64,000 nucleotides of DNA from JAEMQF01 sp963791595 (GCA_963791595.1 CAWBTF010000018.1:1-64000); one strand, 5' to 3'. Numbered from the stretch's first letter, positions 38,298-47,414 are shown. Notes: a model not told the origin generated them from the sequence alone. Translations and numbers: made by a program.

Positions 38298-38614
38298 TGA
38301 AGACTGGTGACATCTGGTTGGCCCAGCTCGACCCGACTGTGGGCAGTGAAATCCAGAAGACCCGACCCTGCGTCGTGATTTCGCCCGACGAGATGAACGC
38401 GCACTTGCGCACCGTCATCGTGGCGCCGATGACCACGGGCTCGCGACCCGCCCGCTTTCGCATTGCACTCACATTCCAGGGCAAGCAAGGCCTGATCGTG
38501 CTGGATCAGATACGAACGCTTGACCGTGCGCGACTGGTCAAGCGATTGGGTGCCCTCCGTCCAGCCACACTGGGGGCGACGCTGCAGACTTTGCAGGCCA
38601 TGTTTGCGTCGTGA
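38297..38614 (+). CDS. mazF: MazF-type mRNA interferase toxin
   Basis: A 105-residue toxin of the MazF/PemK family: GDIWLAQLDPTVGSEIQKTRPCVVIS with the catalytic Arg, then TVIVAPMTTGS with the conserved Thr/Ser and LIVLDQIRTLDRARL. It would cleave mRNA at short sequence motifs when MazE is degraded. The start is the ATG in TGATG; a GTG three bases earlier is also in frame. It ends 74 bp from the convergent ParE-type toxin, with a hairpin between. Confidence 0.92.
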   Translation: MKTGDIWLAQLDPTVGSEIQKTRPCVVISPDEMNAHLRTVIVAPMTTGSRPARFRIALTFQGKQGLIVLDQIRTLDRARLVKRLGALRPATLGATLQTLQAMFAS

Positions 38615-38642
38615 TCCCGCGCCAAGCTCCGGGCGCTCGATA

Positions 38643-38667
38643 CTCTGCGCAGAGACTATGCGCAGAG
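38643..38667. terminator. Hairpin between two convergent toxin genes
   Basis: A 9-bp perfect stem CTCTGCGCA/TGCGCAGAG with a 7-base loop lies between the mazF and parE stops and could end both transcripts. No T-tract is present. Confidence 0.45.
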
Positions 38668-38688
38668 CGGCGCTATCGTTGATCAGCG

Positions 38689-39003
38689 TCAGTGATAGTC
38701 CTGTTCAAGCTGGTGGCGCGCGGCCAGCACGATGACCTTTGACGTGCTGACGATCTCGTACAGCGCGACATACCCGGTGCCTCCAAACGGGATGATCAGT
38801 TCCCGCTGCAAAGGATTCTGCGCCGCTTTGCGAAAGCTGAAGGGTGTGATGGCCAGCCGGTGCTGCACCGTCGCCCTGATGGCGTCGATCGCCGCCTGCG
38901 CGCGATCGAGGTCTTCGCTTGTCTCGGCACGGTCGAGCAAGAACTCGAAGAGACGTTCAAGGTCAGCTTCGGCGGTGACCGACAGCTCGACGACAAAGCT
39001 CAT
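38689..39003 (-). CDS. ParE/RelE-family toxin
   Basis: A 104-residue RelE/ParE-fold toxin: VVELSVTAEADLERLFEFL at the start, AQAAIDAIRATVQ, LQRELIIPFGGTGYVALYEI, and VIVLAARHQLEQDYH at the end, the usual ParE C-terminal helix and His. The start overlaps the antitoxin stop (ATGA), so the pair is coupled. ParE members poison DNA gyrase while RelE members cut mRNA; sequence alone favours ParE. Confidence 0.88.
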   Translation of the reverse strand: MSFVVELSVTAEADLERLFEFLLDRAETSEDLDRAQAAIDAIRATVQHRLAITPFSFRKAAQNPLQRELIIPFGGTGYVALYEIVSTSKVIVLAARHQLEQDYH

Positions 39004-39272
39004 CGGCCGAGCTTTTTGCGCTTCGCGTCCAGGTTGGATTGCAGCTTTTTCAGCACGGTCTCAACGGGCACCGAAATGCCCGTCCGGTGATACTCGTCCG
39101 ACGCAGCTTGTGCGCGCGCATGGAACGCGGTCTGCATTCGCCGGAAAGCGATGGCGCTTCGCACGGTCGCTTCGACGAAGTCGGTGAGGGTTTCGCCCTG
39201 CTTGAGCACGGACTCGAGTTCAGCGCGCAACTCAGGTTCGACGCGGATTTGGGGGATCACAGCGGATTTCAT
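39000..39272 (-). CDS. Antitoxin of the ParE-type module
   Basis: A 90-residue partner of the toxin gene it overlaps. The first half IPQIRVEPELRAELESVLKQGETLTDFVEATVRSAIAFR is a ribbon-helix-helix DNA-binding segment; the second half (ARAQAASDEYHRTGISVPVETVLKKL) would bind the toxin. The ATG at 39272 is preferred over the TTG one codon earlier. It probably represses its own operon; the upstream 39273-39310 contains an ATTGCG/CGCAAT inverted pair as a candidate operator (weak). Confidence 0.85.
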   Translation of the reverse strand: MKSAVIPQIRVEPELRAELESVLKQGETLTDFVEATVRSAIAFRRMQTAFHARAQAASDEYHRTGISVPVETVLKKLQSNLDAKRKKLGR

Positions 39273-39379
39273 CAAGGAACTGTATTGCGTTTGCGTTACG
39301 CGCGCAATGACCCACCCTCAGATTGCTCGTTCGCCGTGAAGCTGGAGTTCGCTTGACGGCCAATCGCCGACCGCCATTC

Positions 39380-40006
39380 CTACTCAGTTGACTGCGAACC
39401 GGTATGAGGAATTTCGCCCGGCAAGTCAATCCGCTGGCGCGTCGTGCAGTAGCGGCTCGCGTAGAGCCGGCCGAGCGGCAGATAGCTTTCCGAAATGCGC
39501 TTCGTCACAGGATCGACCAGACCCTCGCGTACATGCACGAGCAGGATCTCGCCGATCACCATTTCGCGATCCGGGCCGAACTCGATGCGGCGCTCGACGC
39601 GGCATTCGAGCGACGCAGCCGCCTCGCCGATTCTCGGATGCTTCACCATGGCCGCGGGCACAGGCGTCAGGCCGGACGCCGCAAACTCGCTTTCACTTTC
39701 CGGCAGCTCCGCGCTTGACGCGTGCATCGCGTTGGCGCAGCTTTCATCGGCGAGATTGACGACGAATTCGCCGGTGCGGCGGATGTTCGCCAGGGTGTGC
39801 TTGATCGCGCCGTCGGAGCGACGGTTGAAGCTGAGGATGCACAGCGGCGGCTCCTCGGAAATCACGTTGAAGAACGAGAACGGCGCGCAATTCGCCACGC
39901 CGCCTTCGCTCCAGGTCGAGACCCAGGCGATCGGGCGCGGGATCACGAGGCCGATGAGCAGCTTGTAGCGCTCGAGGGCGGGCAGCGCCGCGAGCTCGAG
40001 GTCCAT
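39380..40006 (-). CDS. Flavin reductase (DIM6/NTAB-like split barrel)
   Basis: A 208-residue FMN-binding split-barrel protein: LIGLVIPRPIAWVST, NCAPFSFFNVISEEPPLCILSFNRR, HTLANIRRTGEFVVNLADES and a C-terminal ESYLPLGRLYASRYCTTR. These are NAD(P)H:flavin reductases or flavin-binding partners. It starts 3 bp after the carbamoylase stop, so it is the last gene of the hydantoin operon; its metabolic part there is unclear. A fragment of a second copy lies at 37668-37889. Confidence 0.88.
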   Translation of the reverse strand: MDLELAALPALERYKLLIGLVIPRPIAWVSTWSEGGVANCAPFSFFNVISEEPPLCILSFNRRSDGAIKHTLANIRRTGEFVVNLADESCANAMHASSAELPESESEFAASGLTPVPAAMVKHPRIGEAAASLECRVERRIEFGPDREMVIGEILLVHVREGLVDPVTKRISESYLPLGRLYASRYCTTRQRIDLPGEIPHTGSQSTE

Positions 40007-40009
40007 CAG

Positions 40010-40948
40010 TCAGTCGTTCGCCGGGGTGACTTCGGCGCCAATCCGCTCGGTGATGAGCTTGTAGTGCTCCGGGCGCCGGTGCGCCGCAAAATTGAACATG
40101 GTCTTCTTCAAGTTGGCGGCGAGGTCGATGTCGCAGTTGAAGCAGATCACCTCGTCTTCCTCGCTCTGGCTCTTCACCGCGATCTCGCCGCTCGGCGCGA
40201 CGATGAGCGAGTGGCCGAACATGCGGAAACCGTCCTCGGCGCCAGCCTTCGCGGTCTGGACGAGCCAGGTGGCATTCTGGAACGCCATCGCCTGCGCCAT
40301 GATCAGGTGGTGGTGCACGCGCAGCGCAGGCGGCTCGGGATAGTGCAGGTTTTCGCTGGGCGTGTTGAAGCCCAAAGCGACGATCTCCGCGCCTTGCAAC
40401 GCGAGCACGCGGAATGCCTCGGGCCAGCGCCGGTCGTTGCAGATGAGCATGCCGGTGATGGTGTCGAGATACCTCCAGACGCGAAATCCCCGATCGCCGA
40501 CTTCGAAGTACTTCTTCTCCAGGTGCTGGAATGCCGCCTTGGGCTTGTGATCGGCGTGGCCGGGCAGGTGCACCTTGCGGTACTTGCCGACGGTTCCGCC
40601 GTCGGGACCGACGAGGATCGAGGTGTTGAAGTGCCGCCCCTCGGGCGTCAGTTCCGCGTAGCCGATGTAGAAGCCGATGCCGAGCCGCTTTGCTTCGTCG
40701 AACAGCGGCTGGGTCGCCGCCGAAGGCATGCTGTTCTCGAAGTAGCGCGCATCGACCTCGGCCTGATCCTCGATCCACCACCGCGGAAAGAACGTGGTGA
40801 AGGCAAGCTCCGGAAAGACGACGAACTTTGCGCCCATGGCATGCGCGTCATGCAGCAGCTTGACGAGGCGTGCGGTCGCGCTGGCGCGGCTGTCGGCACG
40901 GTGCAGTGGCCCGAGCTGGGCAGCGGCGATCCGGAGGTGTCTGGCCAT
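40010..40948 (-). CDS. N-carbamoyl-D-amino acid hydrolase (D-carbamoylase)
   Basis: A 312-residue nitrilase-superfamily amidase. The catalytic triad is visible: Glu47 in VFPELAF, Lys125 in GKYRKVHLPG and Cys170 in GMLICNDRRWPE. Spacing is nearly that known for Agrobacterium D-carbamoylase, and HLPGHADHKP and HHHLIMAQAMAFQNATW are typical of that group. It removes the carbamoyl group to give the D-amino acid, CO2 and ammonia. It starts 4 bp after the D-hydantoinase stop. A deleted second copy exists at 37877-37965. Confidence 0.9.
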   Translation of the reverse strand: MARHLRIAAAQLGPLHRADSRASATARLVKLLHDAHAMGAKFVVFPELAFTTFFPRWWIEDQAEVDARYFENSMPSAATQPLFDEAKRLGIGFYIGYAELTPEGRHFNTSILVGPDGGTVGKYRKVHLPGHADHKPKAAFQHLEKKYFEVGDRGFRVWRYLDTITGMLICNDRRWPEAFRVLALQGAEIVALGFNTPSENLHYPEPPALRVHHHLIMAQAMAFQNATWLVQTAKAGAEDGFRMFGHSLIVAPSGEIAVKSQSEEDEVICFNCDIDLAANLKKTMFNFAAHRRPEHYKLITERIGAEVTPAND

Positions 40949-40952
40949 GGTG

Positions 40953-42417
40953 TTATTTGTTCAAGAGGTTTCTGAGCTTGCGCGCGGGTCCGTCGATGTG
41001 GCCGGCCGCTGCGGCGGCCAGCGGCCCGGGCTGTCCGCGCGCCAGGTATTGACCCGACCCGCGCGCGACTTTCAGTTCCCCGTCTTCGACGACGATTCGT
41101 CCGCGGCTCGTCACGATTTCCGGCCAGCCTTTGTAGACGTGCCCTTCGTAGGGCGTGTAGCCGGCCTCGTCGTGCAGCATCGAATGTTCGATGCGTTTTT
41201 CGATGTCCGGATTCCAGATCGCGATGTCGGCGTCCGACCCCACCGCAATCGTGCCCTTGCGCGGGTACAGGCCGTACATGCGCGCATGGTTGGTCGCGAC
41301 TAGCGCGACGAATCGATGGATATCGAGCCGCCCCTTCAGCACGCCTTCGGAGAAGAGAATCGGCAGGCGCATCTCGATGCCGGGAAGTCCGTTGGCCATT
41401 TCCTTGAACGTGGTCTGTTCGCCGCGCGGGATCTTGCCCGGTCTGATCGAACCGGTACGGCGCGTGGTCCGATGAACAGACCTGGAACGTGCCATTCGTT
41501 AGGCCCGCCCAGATCGCCTCCTGCGCCGCCTTGTCGCGCAACGGCGGGCTGCAGCACCACTTGGCGCCCTCGACGCCGGGGCGGTCCATGGCGTCGGCGG
41601 TCAGCACCAGATAGTGCGGGCAGGTCTCGGCAAAAATCCTCGCGCCCAGCGTCTGCGCGGCGCGAATCGTATTCGTCGCTTCGGGCGTCGACACGTGCAC
41701 GATCAGCACCGGCGCGCCGAGCAAGCGCGACAACATGATGATGCGGTTCGTCGCCTCGGCCTCGGCAAGTGCGTCGTGCGCGACGCCGTGGAACTTCGGC
41801 GCGCCATGGCCGCGCTCGATCAGGCGCGTCGCGATCCAGCGGATCATGTCGTCGTTCTCGGCGTGCACCATCAGCAGCGCACCTTCGCGGTCCGCGACGC
41901 TCAGTACGTCGAGCAGCTGATAGTCCGAAAGCCGCCAGCTCGGATAAGTCATGTAGACCTTGAACGACGTGATGCCGCCCTTGATGGCCGCGGGAAGCTC
42001 CTCGTTCAGGACTTTGTCGGTCGGCTCGCCGATGATCAGGTGAAAGCCGTAGTCGATGACGGCCTTGCCGCGCGCGCGCTCATGGTAGTCGGCGACGGTT
42101 GTCGTGACCGACGTGCCACGGTGCTGCGCAGCGAACGGGATGATGGTCGTCGTGCCGCCGAATGCCGCGGAGACGGTGCCGCTGTAGAAATCGTCTGCCG
42201 ACATGATGCCCATGCCCGAGACCTGCTCGATGTGGCAATGGCTGTCGATGCCGCCCGGAAGCACGTAACGGCCCGCGGCGTCGATGTCGCGTGCGCCCGC
42301 GGGAAGGCCCTTTTCGAGGGCGACGATCTTCTCGCCGACGATGCCGATGTCGCAATGCATTGTTTCGACGTCCGTCGCCACGGTGCCGTTGCGAATCACG
42401 AGATCAAATGCAGCCAC
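40953..42417 (-). CDS. D-hydantoinase/dihydropyrimidinase, one frameshift
   Basis: A cyclic amidohydrolase of about 487 residues after repair. Metal ligands are seen as GGIDSHCHIEQ (HxH), SFKVYMTY with the carbamylated Lys (about 151), VHAEN, ETCPHYLVL and CSSDHAPYRFDQTG (Asp). Just after this last motif the frame changes: one extra base in the CCC run at 41437-41439. The remainder (KIPRGEQTTFKEMANGLPG to ARKLRNLLNK) continues in the next frame. It opens hydantoin or dihydropyrimidine rings to N-carbamoyl acids, the substrates of the next gene. Confidence 0.88.
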
Positions 42418-42522
42418 TTGGGACCGGTCCCTTCACGATGGAATGGCGGATTATGTTGCGGGACGCATTTGCACCGCCGGACGGACGCCAACGCGCGCCG
42501 GCACTGCGGTGCTGCGCTCGCA

Positions 42523-43374
42523 TCACCCGAGTTCGAAACTCGTCAGACCGAACACGCGGTCGATGGGTTGCGGCGGGCACGCACCGGCGTACATGCGCGC
42601 GGTTTCAAACGCGGCGGTCATGCCATGGCGCCGCACCAGCGCGAGCGCAGCGGCGTTCGGCTCGGGGACGTCGATGAACAGGGGGGCATGCGGTGCCGCG
42701 TGTGCACTCAGCGCATGGAAAAGGCGCTCGGCCGTGTCGGCGTCGTCGGCAAACAAGGGCCCGATCTTGCTGCCCACGCGGCAGCGGCGAACCACGCCGT
42801 AGCCGACCAATCCGCCGTCGCGCAGCACGCCCAGCGCACACGCATCGCCTTGTTCGACCCAGGCTTGAAGAAACGCGACGCGCGGCGCAGCGAACACCGC
42901 TTCGTCATAGGCGCACAAGGCTTTGAGCGGAACCGATGCGAGCGGCACGACCGCCGCATCCGGCGCGCTCACCCCACTCGCCTCGCCCTGGTAGCGAACG
43001 TTGCGGTAGGCCAGCTCAAAACCCGAGCGCTGGTAATTGGCCTGCTGCGCCACAACCCCATCGAGGCCGACGCAGCGCCCGGCCAGCTGTTGCATGCCGG
43101 CGTTCCACAGACGCAAGCCATGGCCCTGGCCGCGAAACTCCGGCCTGACGATGTACAGGCCGAGAAAGCCAAAGCCGCTGCCGTACTTCACGACTGAAAT
43201 CACCGCCACCGGCTGCTCGCCCAGCAAGCCGATCAGGAAGCCCTGCGGATCGGCGGCGTAAAAACAGTGCGCGTCGTGCACTCCCGGGTTCCAGCCCTCG
43301 GCTGCGGCCCAGTCCAGCGCCAGCCCGAGCTCGGGCCGGCTCATGGCGCGGATCGTGAAGTTGTCTTGCTGCAT
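42523..43374 (-). CDS. GNAT-family N-acetyltransferase with second domain
   Basis: A 283-residue protein. The N-terminal GNAT domain has VISVVKYGSGFGFLGLYIVRPEFRGQGHGLRLWNAG (acetyl-CoA loop at about 75-95). The C-terminal half (LCAYDEAVFAAPRVAFLQAW, VGYGVVRRCRVGSKIGPLFADD, FIDVPEPNAAALALVRRHG) is the domain often paired with it in YitH-like proteins. The ATG at 43374 has GGAG 8 bases upstream. Substrate unknown. It lies 105 bp from the hydantoinase start on the same strand. Confidence 0.87.
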   Translation of the reverse strand: MQQDNFTIRAMSRPELGLALDWAAAEGWNPGVHDAHCFYAADPQGFLIGLLGEQPVAVISVVKYGSGFGFLGLYIVRPEFRGQGHGLRLWNAGMQQLAGRCVGLDGVVAQQANYQRSGFELAYRNVRYQGEASGVSAPDAAVVPLASVPLKALCAYDEAVFAAPRVAFLQAWVEQGDACALGVLRDGGLVGYGVVRRCRVGSKIGPLFADDADTAERLFHALSAHAAPHAPLFIDVPEPNAAALALVRRHGMTAAFETARMYAGACPPQPIDRVFGLTSFELG

Positions 43375-43522
43375 GGGTCTATTCTCCAAGGAATCGACAC
43401 GATATGAACGGCGGCATCAGGCGGGTCGGCGGCCGAATGTGGGTTGATGCGGACTGCGTAGACTGCGATCCCTCGCCGGCCGTCATGGCCACACCTGTAC
43501 CCTACCCACCGTTCGCGCTCCC

Positions 43523-44074
43523 ATGCCACTGCCTGCACCCGACTGCGCCCGCGAAGCCTCGCATCAGCGTTCGATGATCATCCGCGCCTACGCCCGCAGC
43601 GACGGGCTGTGGGACGTCGAAGGTCAGCTCACCGACGCGTGGCCGCAGCCGGTGCCCAAGGCCGGCGGCATGCTGCCTGCGGGCGAGCCGATGCACTCGA
43701 TGTGGCTGCGCCTGACGGTGGACCGCAGCGCGACCATCGTCGCCGTGCAGGCCGTCACCGAGGCCGGACCTTACGACGCGGCGTGCCGGAGCATCACGCC
43801 GGATTACGCGCAGCTCGTCGGCGTGCGCGTCGCGCGTGGCTACCGCGACACGATCCGCCGACTGTTCGGCCGCACCGCCGGCTGCACCCACATCAACGAA
43901 CTCGCCGGCGCGATGGGCAGCGCCGTGCTGCAGGCGCTGTGGCCGGAGCTGACGCACAACGCCGTCGAGAAACCCTTCAGCATCGACGGCTGCCACGCGC
44001 TGAAGTCCTCAGGGCCCCAGGTGGCAAAGTTCTTCCCGCGCTGGTACCGGCCGGAGCCTGGGGGCGGCGACTGA
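43523..44074 (+). CDS. DUF2889 family protein
   Basis: A 183-residue protein of the DUF2889 family, common in Burkholderiales. Typical features are RAYARSDGLWDVEGQLTDAWP, HSMWLRLTVDRSATIVAVQAVTEAGPY, ARGYRDTIRRLFGRTAGCTHINEL and a C-terminal VEKPFSIDGCHALKSSGP. No function is established. It often lies near oxygenase or degradation genes. It is convergent with dctM, 10 bp apart. Confidence 0.9.
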   Translation: MPLPAPDCAREASHQRSMIIRAYARSDGLWDVEGQLTDAWPQPVPKAGGMLPAGEPMHSMWLRLTVDRSATIVAVQAVTEAGPYDAACRSITPDYAQLVGVRVARGYRDTIRRLFGRTAGCTHINELAGAMGSAVLQALWPELTHNAVEKPFSIDGCHALKSSGPQVAKFFPRWYRPEPGGGD

Positions 44075-44084
44075 ACGGGCGCCG

Positions 44085-45404
44085 CTACCCGACGTACTTC
44101 ACCAGCCACAACGAAATCGCCGGAAAGAACAGCAGCAGAAGCGTGCGCAGCGTATCGCTGATCAGAAACGGCATCACGCCGCGGTAGCTCTCGGCGATGG
44201 GCACGTCGCGTGCCATCGAGTTGACGACGTAGACGTTCAGTCCCACGGGAGGGGCGAGCATGCCGAAGCCCACCGTCATCAGCACCATGATGCCGAACCA
44301 GATCGCCACACTCTCCTTGGGCATGCCGAAGTCCAGGCCGATCACCATCGGGAAGAAGATCGGAATCGTCAGCAGGATCATCGACAGCTCGTCCATCACC
44401 GCGCCCAGCACCACGTAGAGCAGCAGGATCGACGCGACGATCGCCACCGGCGAGAAGCCCCAGGACAGCACCTCCTTGGCGAGCTGATTGGGCACCTGGG
44501 TCAGCGCGAGCGACGCGTTCATCACGTCGGCGCCGACGAAGATCAGGAAGATCATCGCCGAGGCTTGCGCGGTGTCGTAGAAGCAGGTCTTGAAACCTTG
44601 CCAGGTGATTTCGCGGCGCAGCAGCGCGGCCACGAAGGTCGCCGCGGCGCCGACCGCCGCGCCTTCGGTGGGCGTGAACTTGCCGGCGTAGATGCCGACG
44701 AAGACGACGAGGAAGATGATCGCGATCGGCGCCACGCCGGTGATCACTCTCAGGCTGATCGGCGGCAGGTCGCCGTCGTGCTCGGGCGCGTGGCCGGGCA
44801 CGAGGCGCACGTAGATCGCGATCGCAATCATGTAGCCGAACATCGCGATGATGCCCGGCACCATCGCCGCGGCGAACAGCTTGGCGATGTTCTGCTCGGC
44901 GAGGATCGCGTAGATCACGAGCGGCACCGAAGGCGGGATCAGGATGCCCAGCGTGCCGCCGGCGGCGAGCGTGCCGGTGGCCAGGCGTCCGGAGTAGCCG
45001 TGCTTGCGCATCTCGGGCAGCGCGACGGAGGTGATCGTCGCCGCGGTCGCGACCGACGAGCCGCAGATCGCGCCGAACGCGGCGCACGCCATCACCGCCG
45101 CCATCGCCAGGCCGCCCTTGAAGCGCGCCATCACGGCCGCGGCAAACGCAAACAGCGCCTTCGAGATGCCGCCCTGCGAGGCGAAGTTGCCCATCAGGAT
45201 GAACAGCGGAATCACGCTCAGGTCGTAGCTCGCGAACCGCGCAAAGGTTTCGCTGTTGATGAAGTTCGAGTACGGCACCCAGCCCGCTTGCAGCAGGTAG
45301 CCCACCGAGCCGGCGATGAACATCGCCGCCGCGATCGGCGTGCGCAGCGCCATCAAGACCAGCATCAAGCCGAAGATGAGCAAGGTGAGCGCGATCGGCG
45401 TCAT
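44085..45404 (-). CDS. TRAP transporter large permease (DctM family)
   Basis: A 439-residue membrane protein with about 12 helices. DctM marks are LRTPIAAAMFIAGSVGYLLQ, VIPLFILMGNFASQGGISKALF, AAFGAICGSSVATAATITSVALPEMRKHGYS, and ILIPPSVPLVIYAILAEQ. It is the ion-coupled core of the importer. It overlaps the small permease gene by four bases. No binding-protein gene is adjacent; the nearest is at 32673. Confidence 0.95.
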   Translation of the reverse strand: MTPIALTLLIFGLMLVLMALRTPIAAAMFIAGSVGYLLQAGWVPYSNFINSETFARFASYDLSVIPLFILMGNFASQGGISKALFAFAAAVMARFKGGLAMAAVMACAAFGAICGSSVATAATITSVALPEMRKHGYSGRLATGTLAAGGTLGILIPPSVPLVIYAILAEQNIAKLFAAAMVPGIIAMFGYMIAIAIYVRLVPGHAPEHDGDLPPISLRVITGVAPIAIIFLVVFVGIYAGKFTPTEGAAVGAAATFVAALLRREITWQGFKTCFYDTAQASAMIFLIFVGADVMNASLALTQVPNQLAKEVLSWGFSPVAIVASILLLYVVLGAVMDELSMILLTIPIFFPMVIGLDFGMPKESVAIWFGIMVLMTVGFGMLAPPVGLNVYVVNSMARDVPIAESYRGVMPFLISDTLRTLLLLFFPAISLWLVKYVG

Positions 45405-45877
45405 GCGCTCACCCGATCGTCAAAGCCGCGCAGCGCCTGCGTCAAGGCGATCGCCGCGCACAGCGCGAGCGGCGGCACCATGAAGGTGTAGACGATCCAC
45501 TCCGGAAAGCCGAGCATCATCGAGCCCGATTGCGCCTTCCACGCGCTCAGGCCGCCGACGAAGGTGCGCCAGCACAGCAACGCCATCACGCCGGCCATCA
45601 GCAGCGCGCCCAGGCGGTCCAGGCGCTGCTGAGCCGCGGCGCTGGCGCGCGTGGTGAAGAAGTCGACGATGATGTTGCCGCGGCGCAGTTGGCACCAGGG
45701 CAGGAACAGCGCGATCGCGGCGCCCGCGGCCGAGCCGGAGAGCTCGAAGTCGCCGACGATGGTCCAGCCCGTCGTGTTGCGCCCGATCAGGCTGACGCAG
45801 GTCATCAGCGTGATCGTCGTCAACAGCACGCCCGCGACGATGGCGCACAGCTTCGCCAGCGCCTCCAGAATTCTCAC
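45401..45877 (-). CDS. TRAP transporter small permease (DctQ family)
   Basis: A 158-residue protein with four membrane helices: KLCAIVAGVLLTTITLMTCVS, a second near AAIALFLPWCQLRRGNIIVDFF (the conserved DctQ motif), ALLMAGVMALLCW, and WIVYTFMVPPLALCAAIAL. It starts at GTG 45877 with GGAG 6 bases upstream; the longer frame from 46006 is unsupported. It pairs with the DctM subunit it overlaps. Confidence 0.92.
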   Translation of the reverse strand: MRILEALAKLCAIVAGVLLTTITLMTCVSLIGRNTTGWTIVGDFELSGSAAGAAIALFLPWCQLRRGNIIVDFFTTRASAAAQQRLDRLGALLMAGVMALLCWRTFVGGLSAWKAQSGSMMLGFPEWIVYTFMVPPLALCAAIALTQALRGFDDRVSA

Positions 45878-45938
45878 CTTGTCTCCTCGATTGTTTTGCG
45901 TGACTCGTGGCGCTATTGTGGCGCCGCGCCGGGGGCGC

Positions 45939-47414
45939 TCAGAAGCGGCTGAAGTATTCGCGGCGCATCCAGTCGTCCGGGTCGGCCGCCGCGGCGTGGC
46001 GCTCAATCTCGCTGCGTTTGATGCGCGAATACAAGTTGATCAGCGGTGCGCTGAATGCCGCTCGCAGCGCCGCGTCGGATTCGAGTGCCGCGAGCGCTTC
46101 GCCCAGGCTCGTGGGCAGGCGTTCGCCTTGTGTGCCTTGCGCATAGGGCGAGGCGGCAGCGGTGCCGGGCACGAGGCGCTGCTTCAACCCGCTCAGCCCG
46201 CTGTGGATTTGCGAGGCGACGTAGAGGTAGGGGTTGGCCATCGGCTCGCCGACGCGGTTTTCGATGTGTGTGCTCGGATCGCCCGCGCCACCCAGCACGC
46301 GCAGCATCGCGCCCCGGTTGTCGCGCCCCCACAGCACCGAGACCGGCGCCATCGCGTTCGGCTGGTAGCGGCCGAAGCCGTTGATCGTGGGCGTGCCGAA
46401 GATCGCCGCGCCGCGCGCGTGCGCGAGCAGGCCGGCGAGCCATTGGGCGCCGATGTCCGACAGCGCATGCTTCGCATCGGCCGGCGTTGTGTCCGCCGCC
46501 GGCGCGCTGCGCATGAACGCAGGGCTGGCGTCGGCCTGGTTCACGAGCGACTGGTGCAGGTGCCAGCCACTGGCCATCACGTTCGGAAACGGCGGCCGGC
46601 AGACGAAGCTCGCGTAGTAGCCGGCGCGGCGCAGCGCCTGGCGCACGCCGTTGCGAAACAGCACCATCTGGTCGGCGGCGGTGAACGCGTCGGTCGGATC
46701 GAACACCGCTTCCACCTGGCTCGGGCCGAGTTCGATCTCGAGCGAGCGCAGCGGCAAGCCCAGCGCCTGCGCCGTGCTCTGCACGATGCGCAGCGCCGGC
46801 TCGGCCATGTCGGCGTTCGCTTCGGTGAGCAGGTTGTAGCCCGGGTGGATCATCTCGACCTCGGGCGGTTCGCCCGGCCAGTCGGCGCGCTGCGGGTCAG
46901 CTGAGTCGCGCACGATGCGGTAGACATGGAACTCGACTTCGAGGCCGCAGCGCAACCCGTAGCCGGCTTGCTCGAGCAGCGCGAGTGCAGCTTGCAGCAC
47001 GAAGCGTGGGTCGACGCTGACCGGCGTGGCGTCGGCGAACCAGGCCATCGCGCGCATCCAGCCGGTGCCGGGGGACCAGGGCAGTTCGCACAGACTGGTC
47101 GGGTCGGGCAGCAACATCAGGTTGTTTGCGGTGCCGAAGCCGGGCAGCTCGTCCAGCGCGCCGTGCTCGAACACTTTGTAGGCGGTGCGGTCCGACGTGT
47201 CTTTCAACAGGATCGTGCTGACCATGCCGACGCCTTCCGTCAACGCCATCGCGGCGGCGTGCGGCATCAGCGTCTTGCCGCGCAGCACGCCGTGCAGGTC
47301 GCACCAGCCGATGCGCACGCGCTCCATGCCCGATTCGCGCATCTTGCGCAGCGCCGCTTCGCACGCCGCCGCGCGCGGCGCGTCGTGCACGCCGCAGGCG
47401 TCCGCAAAACTCAC
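45939..47414 (-). CDS. Glutamine synthetase-like ligase
   Basis: A 491-residue protein of the glutamine synthetase superfamily. It contains RIGWCDLHGVLRGKTLM in the N-terminal part, LEVEFHVYR and ELGPSQVEAVFDP (metal-binding Glu residues), ASGWHLHQSL, and STHIENRVGEPMANPYLYVASQIHSGL. It is a divergent type, closer to the gamma-glutamyl-amine ligases (PuuA, IpuC, aniline-type) than to GlnA (inference). The GTG start at 47414 overlaps the Rieske oxygenase stop as GTGA. It likely ligates glutamate to an amine substrate or product of that oxygenase. Confidence 0.88.
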   Translation of the reverse strand: MSFADACGVHDAPRAAACEAALRKMRESGMERVRIGWCDLHGVLRGKTLMPHAAAMALTEGVGMVSTILLKDTSDRTAYKVFEHGALDELPGFGTANNLMLLPDPTSLCELPWSPGTGWMRAMAWFADATPVSVDPRFVLQAALALLEQAGYGLRCGLEVEFHVYRIVRDSADPQRADWPGEPPEVEMIHPGYNLLTEANADMAEPALRIVQSTAQALGLPLRSLEIELGPSQVEAVFDPTDAFTAADQMVLFRNGVRQALRRAGYYASFVCRPPFPNVMASGWHLHQSLVNQADASPAFMRSAPAADTTPADAKHALSDIGAQWLAGLLAHARGAAIFGTPTINGFGRYQPNAMAPVSVLWGRDNRGAMLRVLGGAGDPSTHIENRVGEPMANPYLYVASQIHSGLSGLKQRLVPGTAAASPYAQGTQGERLPTSLGEALAALESDAALRAAFSAPLINLYSRIKRSEIERHAAAADPDDWMRREYFSRF

